From the NCBI RefSeq assembly GCF_032854445.1, contig NC_088306.1, positions 6,815,924-6,879,923 on the forward strand: DNA of 64,000 nt, in the 5' to 3' direction. The notes beneath the pieces are model-generated. The model made no database searches. It was not told the origin of the DNA and was given only the letters and a program-made list of their open reading frames with translations. A program made the translations under genes and the position numbers. This stretch comes from Liolophura sinensis (taxonomy: Eukaryota; Mollusca; Polyplacophora; Chitonida; Chitonidae). Below are positions 49,091-60,980 of the stretch, piece by piece (position 1 is the stretch's first letter; every line of letters begins with the position of its first letter).

Positions 49091-50594
49091 TATCTACGAG
49101 CAGCCTTGAGATCAGAGACACAGTGTCTGCAAAGTGCAATGTTGCGCTAAAATATAAGACAAGAGATCTTGATTTACGAAGGAAATTGTTTAAATTTTTG
49201 AAATAATCGTAAATGATATGATGATATCAACTTCTCTGCGAGATACAAATGTAAGACAATTGTGCTTTGTTTTAGTCATAGTTTTGCGACAGCTGATATT
49301 CAACTTAATGGTGTTACATCCGGAGAATATCAGCAACGGATTCTGTTGTCTCGGTAGAGGCTGAAAGTCACAAAAAGGTCGTTAAGTCCACTTCCCTGCA
49401 GTGAAATTAAGCCGAATGCAATGTTGTTGTTGAACATGCAAGTTGTAACTAGTGCTGCTGGATATCCGAAGCTGATAGTCTGATTTCTGTGTAGTTTCTA
49501 GACTGGTCTGGATTCTGCTGAAGACGACACATGTACGTGCTATCACCTATGTAAATTTCGTCGATCAAAACTGCTACGCTTAGCTGAAGTTTGAAAGAAC
49601 CCCAATTTTCCTTCTGGCACCGAATTGCAAGTATTGTACAAAATAATGGCATATTTACATCCTTTTTATGATATTTTTGACTTGCGAACACTTTATTTTC
49701 ATCTAGATGTGGAAAATGCATATGCAAATGGCTTCACAGACCTGTTTGACGGGGTCACGCAAGTGAATTGCGGTGTGATCATTTATTCCCACTGCACGTG
49801 GCTGCTCTCAACCAGTGGCTAACGTAGATTCTACTGTGCGTAAAAATAAAATTACAATAAAAATACCATACATGTATTGCTTGGTCGACTAGTACCTTGT
49901 ACCAGACTGCACGTCAAGCCGCTGAATATCAGAATGGTTAATTTTAGTATCATGATTACGGCCATATTCGGCTTAGATTCTTTCGAAATTTCCCAGTGAA
50001 GGGACACGTGGTCTAATCACTCGACCATCGAATTATGGTCACGTGGCGCAAACCAGTATGAATGGATTAGGCCTACTCAAAAACATCTATTCAAAACAAA
50101 TCAGAATTCCAATTACATTGTAGAAAAATCAAGGCAGTTTGGACCATTCCTGAAAATATAGATGGATTTTCTCACGGCATTGGAATCAACATTAGTAATG
50201 TGAGCGATGGGGTTGTTAACTATTTGTGTGAAGCGTCAAACGCAGCCATCGTTGAAGGACGTCATCAATTAAAGGGCCAAGGAAGCAGAACTGGAGTGTT
50301 ATTTTGGTCCTAAGAAGCCAAACAAAGACTCGCAATGGTATTTGTGCCAAAGCCTTACATTCCCAGGCCTCTGGTAATAACTACATTAGAGCAAAATGTT
50401 TTGTTCAAAGACTGTAAACAGAAACGCAAAAATAATTCCCCGTCGACAATTTAGCATCGATGCAAATAATAATGTTTACAACCATGTGACACTATTGAAG
50501 ATCGTGTCTTTTTGCATTGTTTTGCGGAACCCTAATCTTGATAGATTTTGGAAAGGGGAAGTAATGTTCGAAACGCTTAATTTGTTTTTCTGTT

Positions 50595-50765
50595 GGCTTA
50601 ATTGGTGTTTTACCCCGCACTCAAATTTTTTTCAATTATACCACAACGGCCAGCATTATGGTGGGCGGAAGCCGGGCAAAACCCGAGGGAAACCCACGAC
50701 CATCCGCAGGTTGCTGCTAGACCTTCCTATGTATGACCGGAGAGGAAGCCACAAAACGGTTAATT
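50595..50765 (-). mobile_element. SINE-A copy (X; twin in Y at 59140-59335)
   Basis: AATTGGTGTTTTACCCCGCA, GCATTATGGTGGGCGGAAG, CATCCGCAGGTTGCTGCTAG. The head is missing and replaced by AAAACGGTTAATTGGCC in both copies. Confidence 0.75.
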
Positions 50766-50934
50766 GGCCAAGCACATGGTGGCCAATAAATTAATACTTG
50801 TGTAGCTGTGTAGAAAAAAAAAAACAATTGTGCCATGGGGATTGATTTATCTCTCATCGAGATCATTATTTAAGTGAATAAATCAGGAAAACTTAATATT
50901 TAAGTTAGCATGAATATTAATATGTATGTGTCCA

Positions 50935-51150
50935 AACAGACACGCTGCGGTCGTTGTGAGTTCAAGTCCAGCTCATGCTAGGTTCCTCTCTGGCCGTACG
51001 TGGGAAGGTTTGCAAGCAACGTGCAGGTTGTCGTGGCTTTCCCCCGGGCTCTGCCCGGTTTCCTCCCACCATAAAGCTGGCCGCTGTCGGGTAACAAAAA
51101 TATTCTTGAGTACGGCGTAAAACACCAATCAAATAAATAAATAAAAAAAA
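50935..51150 (+). mobile_element. SINE-A copy (X; shortened twin in Y at 59490-59640)
   Basis: GTGAGTTCAAGTCCAGCTCA to GAGTACGGCGTAAAACACCA with an (AAAT)n tail. The Y twin stops at GGCCGCCGTTGTGTAAGG, where about 420 bp are missing. Confidence 0.8.
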
Positions 51151-51179
51151 TATATAAATAATAAACAGACACTTGCATA

Positions 51180-51420
51180 CCAGCCCTCTTCCAGTAAGGA
51201 TGTTCCAGGTCAATAATCGCAAGGACAGTTCCCAAAACGCCGTATAACACAAAACCACGCACAAAAGACGTTCAGCATACACAATAAAACCGGAGCTAAG
51301 ATGACACTGTGAAACATAGCAAATGGTCACAGATAACCGGGGGGAAACGGTTTATTGTCAATTTAGCTAGGGTTTTATTCTTACTGTTCATGTAAATATC
51401 TCAATATGATCAAATTAGAA
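51180..51420 (+). repeat. R1 fragment followed directly by R2 fragment
   Basis: CAAGGACAGTTCCCAAAACG, CCGTATAACACAAAACCACG (R1), then GACGTTCAGCATACACAATA and GGTTTTATTCTTACTGTTCA (R2). Present only in X. Confidence 0.6.
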
Positions 51421-52200
51421 GCGTCTTAGTAACATGGCCTAAGCAGAACTAATTAAAAAATATGCACTACACGATGTCAGTTGTAACATATTAGACGTCA
51501 CTGGTCTGAGGACCTCTAAAAAAATCTGAAAACCTTTTACGTAGTATTTCACTTTTTTCCCTAAATTAAATAGACTCAGATGTGTAAATTGCTTTGGAGG
51601 CTAACAATGTAGTACATAACTGGAACAGAGATCGCTGTCTGAATAGAACCAACTTGGTCCGGGACTTCTATAGACTCTATATTCGTGACACGTTGCAAAG
51701 CCTTTGTTCAAGTCCAAGTGCTTATACACGGCTTCGCTGAAAAGAATGAAACCTTTCACTCCCTTTGATGCACCGCGGTCAGGAGGGAACTTTTGTTATG
51801 CAATTTCCATTGACATTTTTTTTTCACAAAAAATAAGTGATTAGAAAAAAATATATGGTTTCCTTTCATTTTGAAAAGTGAACACACACTTAGCAAAAGC
51901 CGAGCTTGCTTATTTTTTCTCTGCGGTTAATTAACTTTCAACCAACGTCACAAGTGTTGCTGTAAAAACTGATGTGTCAGGGTTTTTCCATTAAACACCT
52001 CACGCTGTTTCAGATAGAATACGCAGCTTTGGTGGCAATGCAATTTAGAGCTAGATTCTCTTTGATCGTCACAAATAACGGCGCAAGTAGGCTTGCTTAC
52101 AAATGGACTCATCACTTTGACCCTCTCGCGGGACTACACATTTCATCAGCAATCAACAATAAAAATGTTTCTGGAGTCACATTATGTATATTTTACATCT

Positions 52201-52611
52201 GACATCAGTAGAGTCTCAAAACCCCATTCTCAGGTGCTCAGCGAAAAGCAGATTCTTCTTTTCGAATCAAACAAATCAAATCATTTGTCAAAATTCAGAG
52301 GGGTTAAAAGCGGTATGAAATATCACACATCCCAGGTACATTTAGAGATCTATTCACACCTGGAGCCTTTTCCAGCCATGTGATTGCTGATGAGTGTCCA
52401 AGACAGCCTACTTGGCCCGAGTCAGTGTTTTATATGCCAAAAACAGGACTGTTAATTTAGACAAGTACTCACCCGTTATCTTACTATAATAAATTTAGAC
52501 GCCAATTTTAACCAGTGCGGTTTACTTTGTATACACGTTTTTAAAAAAACTGCTCACGCGAGTGCTTCGCTCTATGTCAGCAAACACAATAAATAAATAA
52601 TAAATTAAAAG
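52201..52611. other. Unassigned region
   Basis: No gene or repeat recognised beyond the end of block X. Confidence 0.3.
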
Positions 52612-52872
52612 TATCTTTGTTTATTTATTTGAGTGCTATTTTTTGGCGTAGGTGAAAATATTTCGCTTATACAGCGGCAGGCATTATGGTGCGAGAAAAC
52701 CGGGCAGAGCTCTGATGAAAACCTGCGACCATCCACGTGTTTGCGCCAGACCTCCTCACTTACGACCGGGGAGAAAATCAGCATGAGCTGGAATTGAACT
52801 CACAGCGATCGTATTTGTGGAAGGCTTTTGGGATATTGCCGACACACTAACCACTAGGCTACAATGGCTCCA
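52612..52872 (-). mobile_element. SINE-A copy, diverged
   Basis: Minus strand: tail TTGTTTATTTATTTGAGTGC at the left, GCATTATGGTGCGAGAAAAC in the middle, and CAGCATGAGCTGGAATTGAA toward the decayed head. Confidence 0.75.
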
Positions 52873-53555
52873 GTTAAAAATATGTCGTACTCACCAGTTT
52901 GTCGCAAAAGTAACAAGCATCATCTGTAGTCATTCTCCAGCATGAACCGTTCCCTCTGGAAACCCGATGACTGCACGGCATCTGTTTTCAATATTGTCTT
53001 GCAAAAGGCTTGATTATGTTATTTCTGTAGCGGCCATGTGGCGGCACATCTCTCAGTTGCTGTCTGGTCGACTTGACAGCGGCTAATGACCAGCTTTACG
53101 ATGCTTGCAATAGACCTTCGCTTACGCCCAAAATGTACATGCCGCAGAAGCTATGTTACGTGATGTCGTGATCAAGGTCATGTCATATCTGTCGATTAGT
53201 TATCGGCTTTAACAGCATGTATACCAGCTACTTATTCCAGCCAGGTCTAAAAGCCGCCAAAGGACTGCCTAAAACTCGCCATTTCATACTCAGTGAGGCT
53301 ACATCGTGTTATACCAGAGTGTGTTCCATGTAATACACCGTATGGCACCAAAAGTATTCTGCTTGACCGGACTAATGTATAATTACATATCTAGAGGTCA
53401 TTAGATTATACTTTGCGGAGGTAAAGGTAATTTTAGTTCAATTTTTACATGAGCAAATGTGGTGGTGTTCAATATTTTATATTCCGTAACATTAAAGACT
53501 TACAACATAGAAAGCAACACTAGAGCAGAGACGACAACTTATATAATAGCATGGT
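52873..53555. other. Unassigned region
   Basis: No gene recognised. The end (53490-53550) carries an R2-like AAGACTTACAACATAGAAAG stretch. Confidence 0.3.
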
Positions 53556-53559
53556 ACAC

Positions 53560-53735
53560 GATGTTCAATTACACAGATTTCACTGATTGGCCTGGAACAT
53601 ACCTTGCGCCTTTCCAACATGATTGAAAACTAATGACTAGTTTCTTTGCATTATTCCGTCCTAATACTTTATATAATTTCTTAGCTCTTTGTTGGTTTGT
53701 GTTAAACGTCATTTGGGAATTGGCCTTGCGGTTTT
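53560..53735 (-). repeat. R1 repeat at the left edge of Y
   Basis: On the minus strand: GCCAATTCCCAAATGACGTT, TAACACAAACCAACAAAGAG, then GACGGAATAATGCAAAGAAA. Confidence 0.7.
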
Positions 53736-53924
53736 TTGACGCGGAACATCCAAACTGCAGCTCATGCATACTTCCTCATAGGTAGTGTGTTGGCAGGTTT
53801 GTCAAATAATCAGCAGATGGTCGCAAGTTTCCCCCGGGCCATGACCATCTTACACCCACCATAATGCTGGCCTCTGTCATATAAGTACGTGGTAGCCTTG
53901 AATACGTTGTAAAACATTGAAAAC

Positions 53925-54095
53925 TATTGACTGCTTCTTTTTGCATGAGTTCGTCCTATTTTCGTACTTTATATACTTTCTTAATTCTTTGGTGGTTTGT
54001 GTTGTACGTCGTTTTGGGGATTGGCCTTGCGATTATTGACATGAAACGTCCCTGGTTGAAAGCTGATATACAAATGTCTCTTTTGGTACATAGAG
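53925..54095 (-). repeat. R1 repeat (Y twin of 47600-47745)
   Basis: On the minus strand: AAAACGACGTACAACACAAA, CCACCAAAGAATTAAGAAAG, then ACGAACTCATGCAAAAAGAA. Confidence 0.7.
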
Positions 54096-55145
54096 TCATA
54101 TAATTAAATAAATGAAATTCCATGTTGAGGACACCAGTCTTGAAGTTTCACCTATTCATGAATACATAGGTCAGTTTTCACAGCACCAGAACCAGGATTA
54201 TCTTCCTCTCTCTGGGCCTGGATGCACTGGCACCGTCTTCTCTCTCTGGCACTGGTTAGGCAACAATGGACAGCCTATCCACTTGAGCTCAGTCTCAGCT
54301 TAATGTGCAAGATATGTTTTACAAGCACATCATCCATCGGAATTGGGTCACATCACCAACTCACGAAGATTTTCACTGATGTAAACCTAAATGTTATGTG
54401 TCTATTTGTCTAAATGATATCGTGGATTGCTGTATCGACCGGTTAACACTGCCCACAATGGACGCGATGAACAGGTTCGATATGTCGATGAAGAGAACTG
54501 ATGGTGGAACGGTTTAGAGATGACACGTTGGATAGAATCCATGATAGCAGATGTTGGTGTAAAAAATCGTGGAGTGAATAAAACCTGAGATTTGCTTTCG
54601 ATTTTTTCTTAATTTTATTGTGAGAAACTTGTTAGCTGCCCAAATAATCAAATGAAAGGGAGTTGCTTAGGGGTGTTATACATTTAGCTGTGGTATAGGT
54701 TTGCGCTCTCGGGTGCCATCTAGTTTTTCTGTTATCCCATACCGTAGATTTTGTTGTATGGGAATGTAAAGTAAACACGTCACAGATTTCAGTAAAACAG
54801 TCACATTTCCACGATCCAGGATATTAAGAGAAGTCACAATTATGGGACCGGAAGTGTTGAGAACTGAAGTGTTTTATCAGTAATTCATCGGTAATTCGGA
54901 ACATATCGGTATTACGATTTTTTCTGCCCTCATTAATGAGTACTGGAAAATTGGACAAGAATATGGTGCGAGATTCGGAGCTGAGTAATAAGTTAGTTTT
55001 TAACATATGTTGTGATTTTAGCATTTTTATGCTAGTATAGCAGATGGTAGGAAATGTAACGTAAGATATTCACAGTTGGTCATATGAATGAGAGTTTCAA
55101 GAGTGATTTTTGTCGTTTTGTGATAATGTTGGTGGGGGGGGGGGG

Positions 55146-55405
55146 TCTCCGTAGCCCAGTCGGTTAGCGTGCTAGCGCAGCGTAATGACCCAGGAGCCTC
55201 TCACCAATGCAGTCGCTGTGAGTTCAAGTCCAGCTCATGCTGGCTTCCTCTCCAGCCATAAGTAGGAAGGTCATGCCAGCAACCTGCGGATGGTCGTAGG
55301 TTTCCCCCGGGCTGTGCCCGGTTTCCACCCACCATAATGCTGGCCGCCGTCGTATAAGTGAAATATTCTTGAGTACGGCATAAAACACCAATCAAATAAA
55401 TAAGT
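55146..55405 (+). mobile_element. SINE-A copy, near full length, in Y
   Basis: Starts GGGTCTCCGTAGCCCAGTCG after a 13-base G run. B-box region GTGAGTTCAAGTCCAGC; tail GAGTACGGCATAAAACACCA. Absent from X. Confidence 0.88.
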
Positions 55406-57240
55406 AATAACATATATCATAGAAATACGACTGTAAAACGCCGGGACAAACAGATATATTGACATATGAGAAATTTAAGTGTCAACTAATTATGGCCAAC
55501 GCATAGGCCTATACTGATAACTAAAATTCTCTGTGACCGCTTAGCTCTCACGTGTAACCAAGTAGACTATTATATAAGCCATCAAAGAATTTATCCAATC
55601 TTTGTAAATCTGTCTCGAGACTGACAAATAAAAAATGCAACTGGGACAGGATCTACGGACTACGGGAAATCAGGGACCTCTTTTACAAAGCGCACGTAAC
55701 GTAACGTGCACTTAACTTCCATGGCGACCAGTACTCGAGGTCATGGTAGTTACAAGAACGTAGCGCTACATGTGCTTTGTGAAACGGGCCCTAGTTCACA
55801 ACGTGACGTCAAATATGGGTCATCTGCATGACTGACATCGGAAGGTTCAACGTCTACGAGATATGAATGTAAAAGGATAGTGCTCCGTTTCAGTCGTAAT
55901 TTTGTGGCAGTGGATATTCAACTTAATGGTTTTACTTCCGGAAACTTATTGTTTATTTTGTCCACTTTCCTGAAGTGAATTTAGGCCAAAGGCAGAGTTG
56001 TTTTTGAACATGAAAGTTGTAATTATTGCTGCTGGATATCCCAGGCTGACACAGAGAGTTTTATGAAATTTCTAGACTGGTCTGGGTTCTGCACAGGACG
56101 ACACAGGTAAGTTATATCACCGATGTTAAGGGATGGTCAGAAATAAAACAGTAATCTGTGGAGAGGTAGGCCAAGGTACCCATGAAACCAGTAAATTCCG
56201 TCGTTCAAAATTGAGGGAATTAGCTGAAGTTTAAAATAACGCCAGTTTTCCTTCTGGTAGAGAATTGTAAGTAATACACAAAACGATGGCATATTTTACT
56301 TGCTTTTGATGATATTTTCGACTTGCAGAAACTTTATTTTCGTCTAGATTTGAAAATTGTGACATGCAAATGGCTAGACAGACCCGTTTGGCGGGGTCAC
56401 GCGAGTGAAGTGTGGCGTGATCAAGTATTCCCACTGCACGTGACTGCTATCAACCAGTGGCTAACGTAGATTCTACTGTGCGTAAAAATAAACTTACAAT
56501 AAAAATACAATACATGTACCGCTTGGTCGACTAGTACCTGGTACCACACTGCACGCCAAACTGCTGAATATCAGAATGGTTAATTTTAGTATCATAATTA
56601 CCGCCATATTCGGCTTAGATTCATTCGAAATTTCCCAGTGAAGGGACACGTGGTCTAATCACTCGACCATCGTATTATGGTCACGTGGCGCAAACCAGTA
56701 TGAATGGATAAGGCCTACTCAAAAACATCTATTCAAAACAAGTCAGAATTCCAATCACACTGTAGAAAAATCAAGGCAGTTTGGACCATTCCTGAAAATA
56801 TAGATGGATTTTCTCACGGCATTGGAATCAACATTAGTAATGTGAGCGATGGGGTTGTTAACTATTTGTGTAAAGCGTCACACACAGGCGTCGTTGAAGG
56901 TCGTCGTCAATTAAAGGGCCAAGGAAATAGAACTTGTAACGCCACGGTTTATTCTTTGGTATATTCTGTGTATGGAATGTTGCGACGGCAAGCAGTTTGC
57001 AGTCGTATCGGATGTTCAGCCCTGAACACAGACGACACAAACCTCGTGTCACAGACTGCAATCCCCTCAGATTCCCCCTGCATGTGTAGCTGCCCACAGT
57101 GTGAGTTGACTATGAACGAAACTGAACAAACTTCCGTGATTTTCATATCATGAAACTGTGTAGATTACTGTGAGAGAGACATATCGTTGTGCTCGGTGCA
57201 TGTTGTTGTTGATATCGAAAGTGAATGGTCAACTTTAAAA

Positions 57241-57588
57241 GTATTCTGATTGTTTACTGTACAAAGACGGACAAGGTCTCCTTTCACGCCGCCTTTACGA
57301 CAAAAGGGATAATTTCAATTTTTTGTAAATTATCCTTATTTAGATAGCAATATACCAAAGGGTCCAGCATATGGCGTATACATATCTCGCCTTGTAGCAT
57401 TTGTCAGATCTTGTGTAAATTGTGATGACTTTAATCTGCGTCACAAGTTGCTAGTTCAAAAACTAGTTTGTCAAGGAAACTCCACCAAACGCCTTCATTC
57501 TAAGTTTCTCAAATTTTACAATGAATATAACACTCTCGTTGGCAGGTATGGACAGAGCGTTCAGAATCTCTGGCGATCTGCATTGTGA
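57241..57588 (+). pseudogene. Reverse transcriptase C-terminal remnant
   Basis: Two readings joined by one base shift (near 57326): LLYKDGQGLLSRRLYDKRDN then VNYPYLDSNIPKGPAYGVYI, continuing SRLVAFVRSC, LVQKLVCQG, RLHSKFLKFYNEY and GRYGQSVQNLW to a TGA at 57586-57588. The patterns YDKRDxFNF, YPYLDSNIP, AYGVYISxL and KFYxxY are typical of the segment after the catalytic core of a group of invertebrate reverse transcriptases. The core (YVDD box) is missing and an in-frame stop follows the shift. It matches the remnant at 32840-33150. The element class is not certain. Confidence 0.75.
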
Positions 57589-57595
57589 TCAACCT

Positions 57596-57724
57596 CATAG
57601 ACGGCACTGTTATCCCTATGTACATATCTATCACGTACATGGTATTTAACAACATAGACGGCGCTGTTTGCCCAGTGTAACCGTCTATCTTGTATGTCAT
57701 GTGTAACATCATAGATGGCGCCTC
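57596..57724 (+). repeat. 57-bp tandem repeat, about 2.3 units
   Basis: CATAGACGGCACTGTT, CATAGACGGCGCTGTT and CATAGATGGCGCCTCT start at 57596, 57653 and 57710. It begins 8 bp after the stop of the reverse transcriptase remnant, so it may be part of that element's 3' end. Confidence 0.7.
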
Positions 57725-58039
57725 TTGTAGCATGAGATCTTTACATATTAACGGGAAAGACGCAATCGACCATTACTTTTGAATCATAATCTGATCGGTT
57801 AGGGTCTGTAACGCTCGTCATTTTCAAACTGTATCTAATACCGTTTAACCTGGGGCTAGGGGCCGTAAAGGTAGCCATGCTAATTACATCAGCATGATGC
57901 CTTTATGAACAGTTGCAATTAAAGCGCGACTGAGATACTTGTTTAGCTATTTGACATGGAACTCATTCACGCACTACGCATTTGAACTTTGATATGGAAT
58001 TCATGCCTGGAATATTCATTGTCTGCCCGGCATCATTGA

Positions 58040-58235
58040 AAACTGATGACCGCTTCTCTTTTGCGTGTTACCGGCTTTATTTCTTATTTGTAGAATTTCT
58101 TACATACCTTTGTCTTCGGGAGTTAGTGTTAAACGTTGTTGTGGAAACGGATCTTGCTATTATCGACTTGGAACGCCCTTTACGGACTACGAATGGTATA
58201 GGAATGTCGGACTTGACGCTTATATTTACTGTATT
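58040..58235 (-). repeat. R1 repeat, about 450 bp after the reverse transcriptase remnant
   Basis: TGTTAAACGTTGTTGTGGAA, CGACTTGGAACGCCCTTTAC, GTCGGACTTGACGCTTATAT. Same sub-family as 36040-36190. Confidence 0.65.
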
Positions 58236-59139
58236 GCCACACACATGTTCGCCTAGATAACATTCTAAGGGTGTCTGTAATGGTGATCTGTAGATATTTA
58301 ATCACGATATACCTTCTTTGTTAGCGTCATTTCGTTAAACATACTGTTAGCTCTATAAGCACGTGTTCGGTTATGCTTTCATCTAATTATACCTCTGCCG
58401 GCCCGTAGTAATACACTACATTCCAGCTACTAGTGAAAGGCCCTTATCACGGTGGCCAATAAATTAATAGTTGTAACCTAGATGAACATAAAAGTAGTCC
58501 GTCACTTTTTGGCAGGGATAATTTTGCCATTTCTTAAGTTGTCAGAATAGGTAGAACTTTGAATGTATCTTATTTTACATGCTGTTATAACGTTTTGAGA
58601 TATGTGTACTGAGATTTTGAGATATATGCACTGCATTTAATTCACTTGTCATAATTGAACTCATAATATGTGGATGCATCTCCTTTAACTGTACGACGAA
58701 AATACCTAACGAACGTTGTTTCTCCTCTATTGTAGCTTTTTACCTGTTCATCACCTAGACATCTTGTGATCATCATATGACTTCATATCTCCATTTCATT
58801 ATAAAAGCATCTACTCATTCACAAGGAATGAGGCAGAACAGAATTGGATTGTTATTTTTGTACTAAGAAACCAAACAAAGTATTGCAATGGTATTTGTGC
58901 CAAAGCTTTACATTCCTCGGCTTCTGGAAACAACTATATCAGTGCAAAATGTTTTGCTCCAAGACTGTGAACAGAAACTAATTCACTGTCGACAATTTAG
59001 CATCGATCCAAATAATTATGTTTACAGCCATGTAATGAGACAATATCGAAGATCGTGTCTTTTTACATTGTTTTGCGGGAAAAGAAACATTAATAGCTTT
59101 TGGAAAGGCAAAGTAATATTTGAAACGCTAATTTTGTTT

Positions 59140-59335
59140 TTCTGTTGGCTTAATTGGTGTTTTACCCCGCACTCAAGATTTTTTCAATTATACCACAACG
59201 GTCAGCATTATGGTGGGCGGAAGCCGGGCAAAACCCGAGGGAAACCCAAGATCATCCGCAGTTTACTGCTAGACCTTCCTACGTATGACCGGAGAGGAAG
59301 CCACAAAACGGTTAATTGGCCAAGCACATGGTGGC
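59140..59335 (-). mobile_element. SINE-A copy (Y twin of 50595)
   Basis: Same head-less structure as in X. Confidence 0.75.
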
Positions 59336-59489
59336 CAATAAATTAATAGTTGTGTTGAGAGAAAAACACAATTGTGCCATGGGGATTGATTTATCTCTCA
59401 TCGAGATCATTATTTAAGTGAATAAATGAGGAAAACTTAATATTTAAGTTAGCATGAATATTAATATGTATGTGTCAAAAAAGACACTC

Positions 59490-59640
59490 TGCGGTTGTTG
59501 TGAGTTCAAGTCCAGCTCTTAGTTGCTTGCTCTCCGGCCGTATGTGGGAAAGTCTGCAAGAAACTTGCGGATGGTTGTGGCCTTCCCGCGGGCTGTGTCC
59601 GGTTTCCTCCCACCATAATGCTGGCCGCCGTTGTGTAAGG
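59490..59640 (+). mobile_element. SINE-A copy, 3' end deleted (Y twin of 50935)
   Basis: GTGAGTTCAAGTCCAGCTCT to CTGGCCGCCGTTGTGTAAGG, then directly TCTGAGGACC, which in X lies about 420 bp further on. Confidence 0.75.
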
Positions 59641-59864
59641 TCTGAGGACCGTTAAAAAATCTGAAAACCATTTTACGTAGTATTTTACTTTTTTCGCTGA
59701 ATTAAATGACTGAAATGTGTAAATTGCGTTGCAGGCTAACAATGTATTACATAACTGGAACAGAATTGCGGCCGTTGTGTCTGAATAGAATCACTTTGGT
59801 CCGGGATTTTCGTGAGACTCTTCGTGACACGTTGCAAAACCTTTGTTCAAGCCCAAGTGCTTAT

Positions 59865-60980
59865 CTCATTGACTCCGACAGCTCCCTGCAGCCGCCAGTA
59901 CAGCGGTGGGCTGTAGCCGTGCCTGCCTTCCGCCCGAGCAGGCGTCAGCGATCAGCCTCAACGGCCCTACTCGCCTCTGTGTGAGATTACACTGTAACGG
60001 CGAGTGACGCTGAGCATTTTTCTATCTTAGCATTCTAAAGATTGTTGATTTTTGTCATTTATGTTTATTCTACGTAATCTTGTAAAATATTAGTGTGGTT
60101 GTGGACGTACATTCATAAAGACATCTATAAAATGGGATTATCGAACTGAACATTCACAGAAAATGCGACACCAGCGAAAGGTATTGTATTTTTGGAGGTG
60201 GTGATAGCGGAATTCCTGTACATAACCCTCGCTTTTCTGAATAAAAGTATTTGTTTCTAAGTCATCAAACTATGAGGAAATACAGAGAAACCAGTTATTT
60301 ATCGTGGGTTTGTTGAAATGTTGAATAGAGCCGTACTATAGTCAGACGTTTTCTCACTTCAGCTACGCAAAAATACCAAAACATTTTGCCGCCGAATGCA
60401 TTCGTCGTTCATTGGTCAGTAGTTGCCCTAGATTCTATCACGTGACAAAGCGGGACAGAATCATTGGTCAGTTATATTCAGGTTAGGCCTACACACTCCT
60501 TTCAGAATGAATAATGAACATAAAACAAAATAATGTCGTCATCATGAGATTCACTTTCCGATACACTAATATCTGATTCAGTGTCACATTCTCTGTCAGC
60601 AGACGGTCTATCATCGGTTGTGAAACCTGAACAATCCTCTTCTTCGCTGGATTCGGCCAACGAAGACATGTTTACACTCAAGCGTGTGTGACTCGAAAAA
60701 AAGGGCCTAATTTTGTTGTTGTTAGGCATTCAAGCCAATAAAACCCGCCAAAATACCAGTAAATACAAGCCTAAGAGATCATGACAGGTGTGTTTTGACT
60801 AATTTATACTTAAACAAAACATTTGAAGGCAAAATATGCACCCAGTGAGAAGTGGTGTCATATGCGGGTTTAGCCGCTCCTCGGGAAATGAGGTCCTCTC
60901 GGCCGTGCGGATATACCCGCTCCTCTGGTTGAGACAGAACACTCTGCATGCGGCCTGAGCCGCGCGTTGGAGTGAATGAG
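59865..60980. mobile_element. 1116-bp inverted-repeat DNA element with TTAT target duplication
   Basis: Left end CTCATTGACTCC; right end GGAGTGAATGAG, the inverse complement with one mismatch. TTAT flanks both sides (59861-59864, 60981-60984). Block X has the empty site GTGCTTATACACGG at 51718-51731. Inside, a minus-strand frame (60502-60729) holds an acidic serine-rich stretch (SSEEEDCSGF, DTESDISVSESESHDDD) of the kind seen at the N-terminus of some transposases, but no catalytic domain. It also carries two ATTGGTCAGT copies around TCACGTGA (60411-60472). The superfamily is not assigned; it is probably non-autonomous. Confidence 0.85.

Larger units (their letters stand above)
47380..52200 (+). 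repeat. Duplicated block X (partner Y at 53700-61450)
   Basis: X and Y are colinear. Markers: TGGGAATTGGCCTTG (47383/53712), GAGACACCAGTCTTGAAG-like text (47790/54128), GAGATTCGGAGCTGAGTAAT (48656/54972), GATATTCAACTTAATGGT (49296/55915), AAGGCAGTTTGGACCATTCC (50131/56773), TTTAGCATCGATNCAAATAA (50451/58997) and TTCAGATAGAATAC (52010/61261). Y has an extra 1.9-kb stretch, a SINE-A and an inverted-repeat element; X has about 420 bp that Y lacks. No gene is recognised in either. Confidence 0.85.

Noticed and set aside
56704-57153. 149-codon frame in block Y
   Set aside because: The equivalent in X (from 50090) is interrupted and shares no conserved coding pattern, and no domain is seen. The end of the frame lies in sequence private to Y.
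59865-60980. Calling the inverted-repeat element piggyBac
   Set aside because: The target duplication is TTAT on both sides and in the empty site, not TTAA, and the terminal bases differ. The acidic frame alone is not enough.
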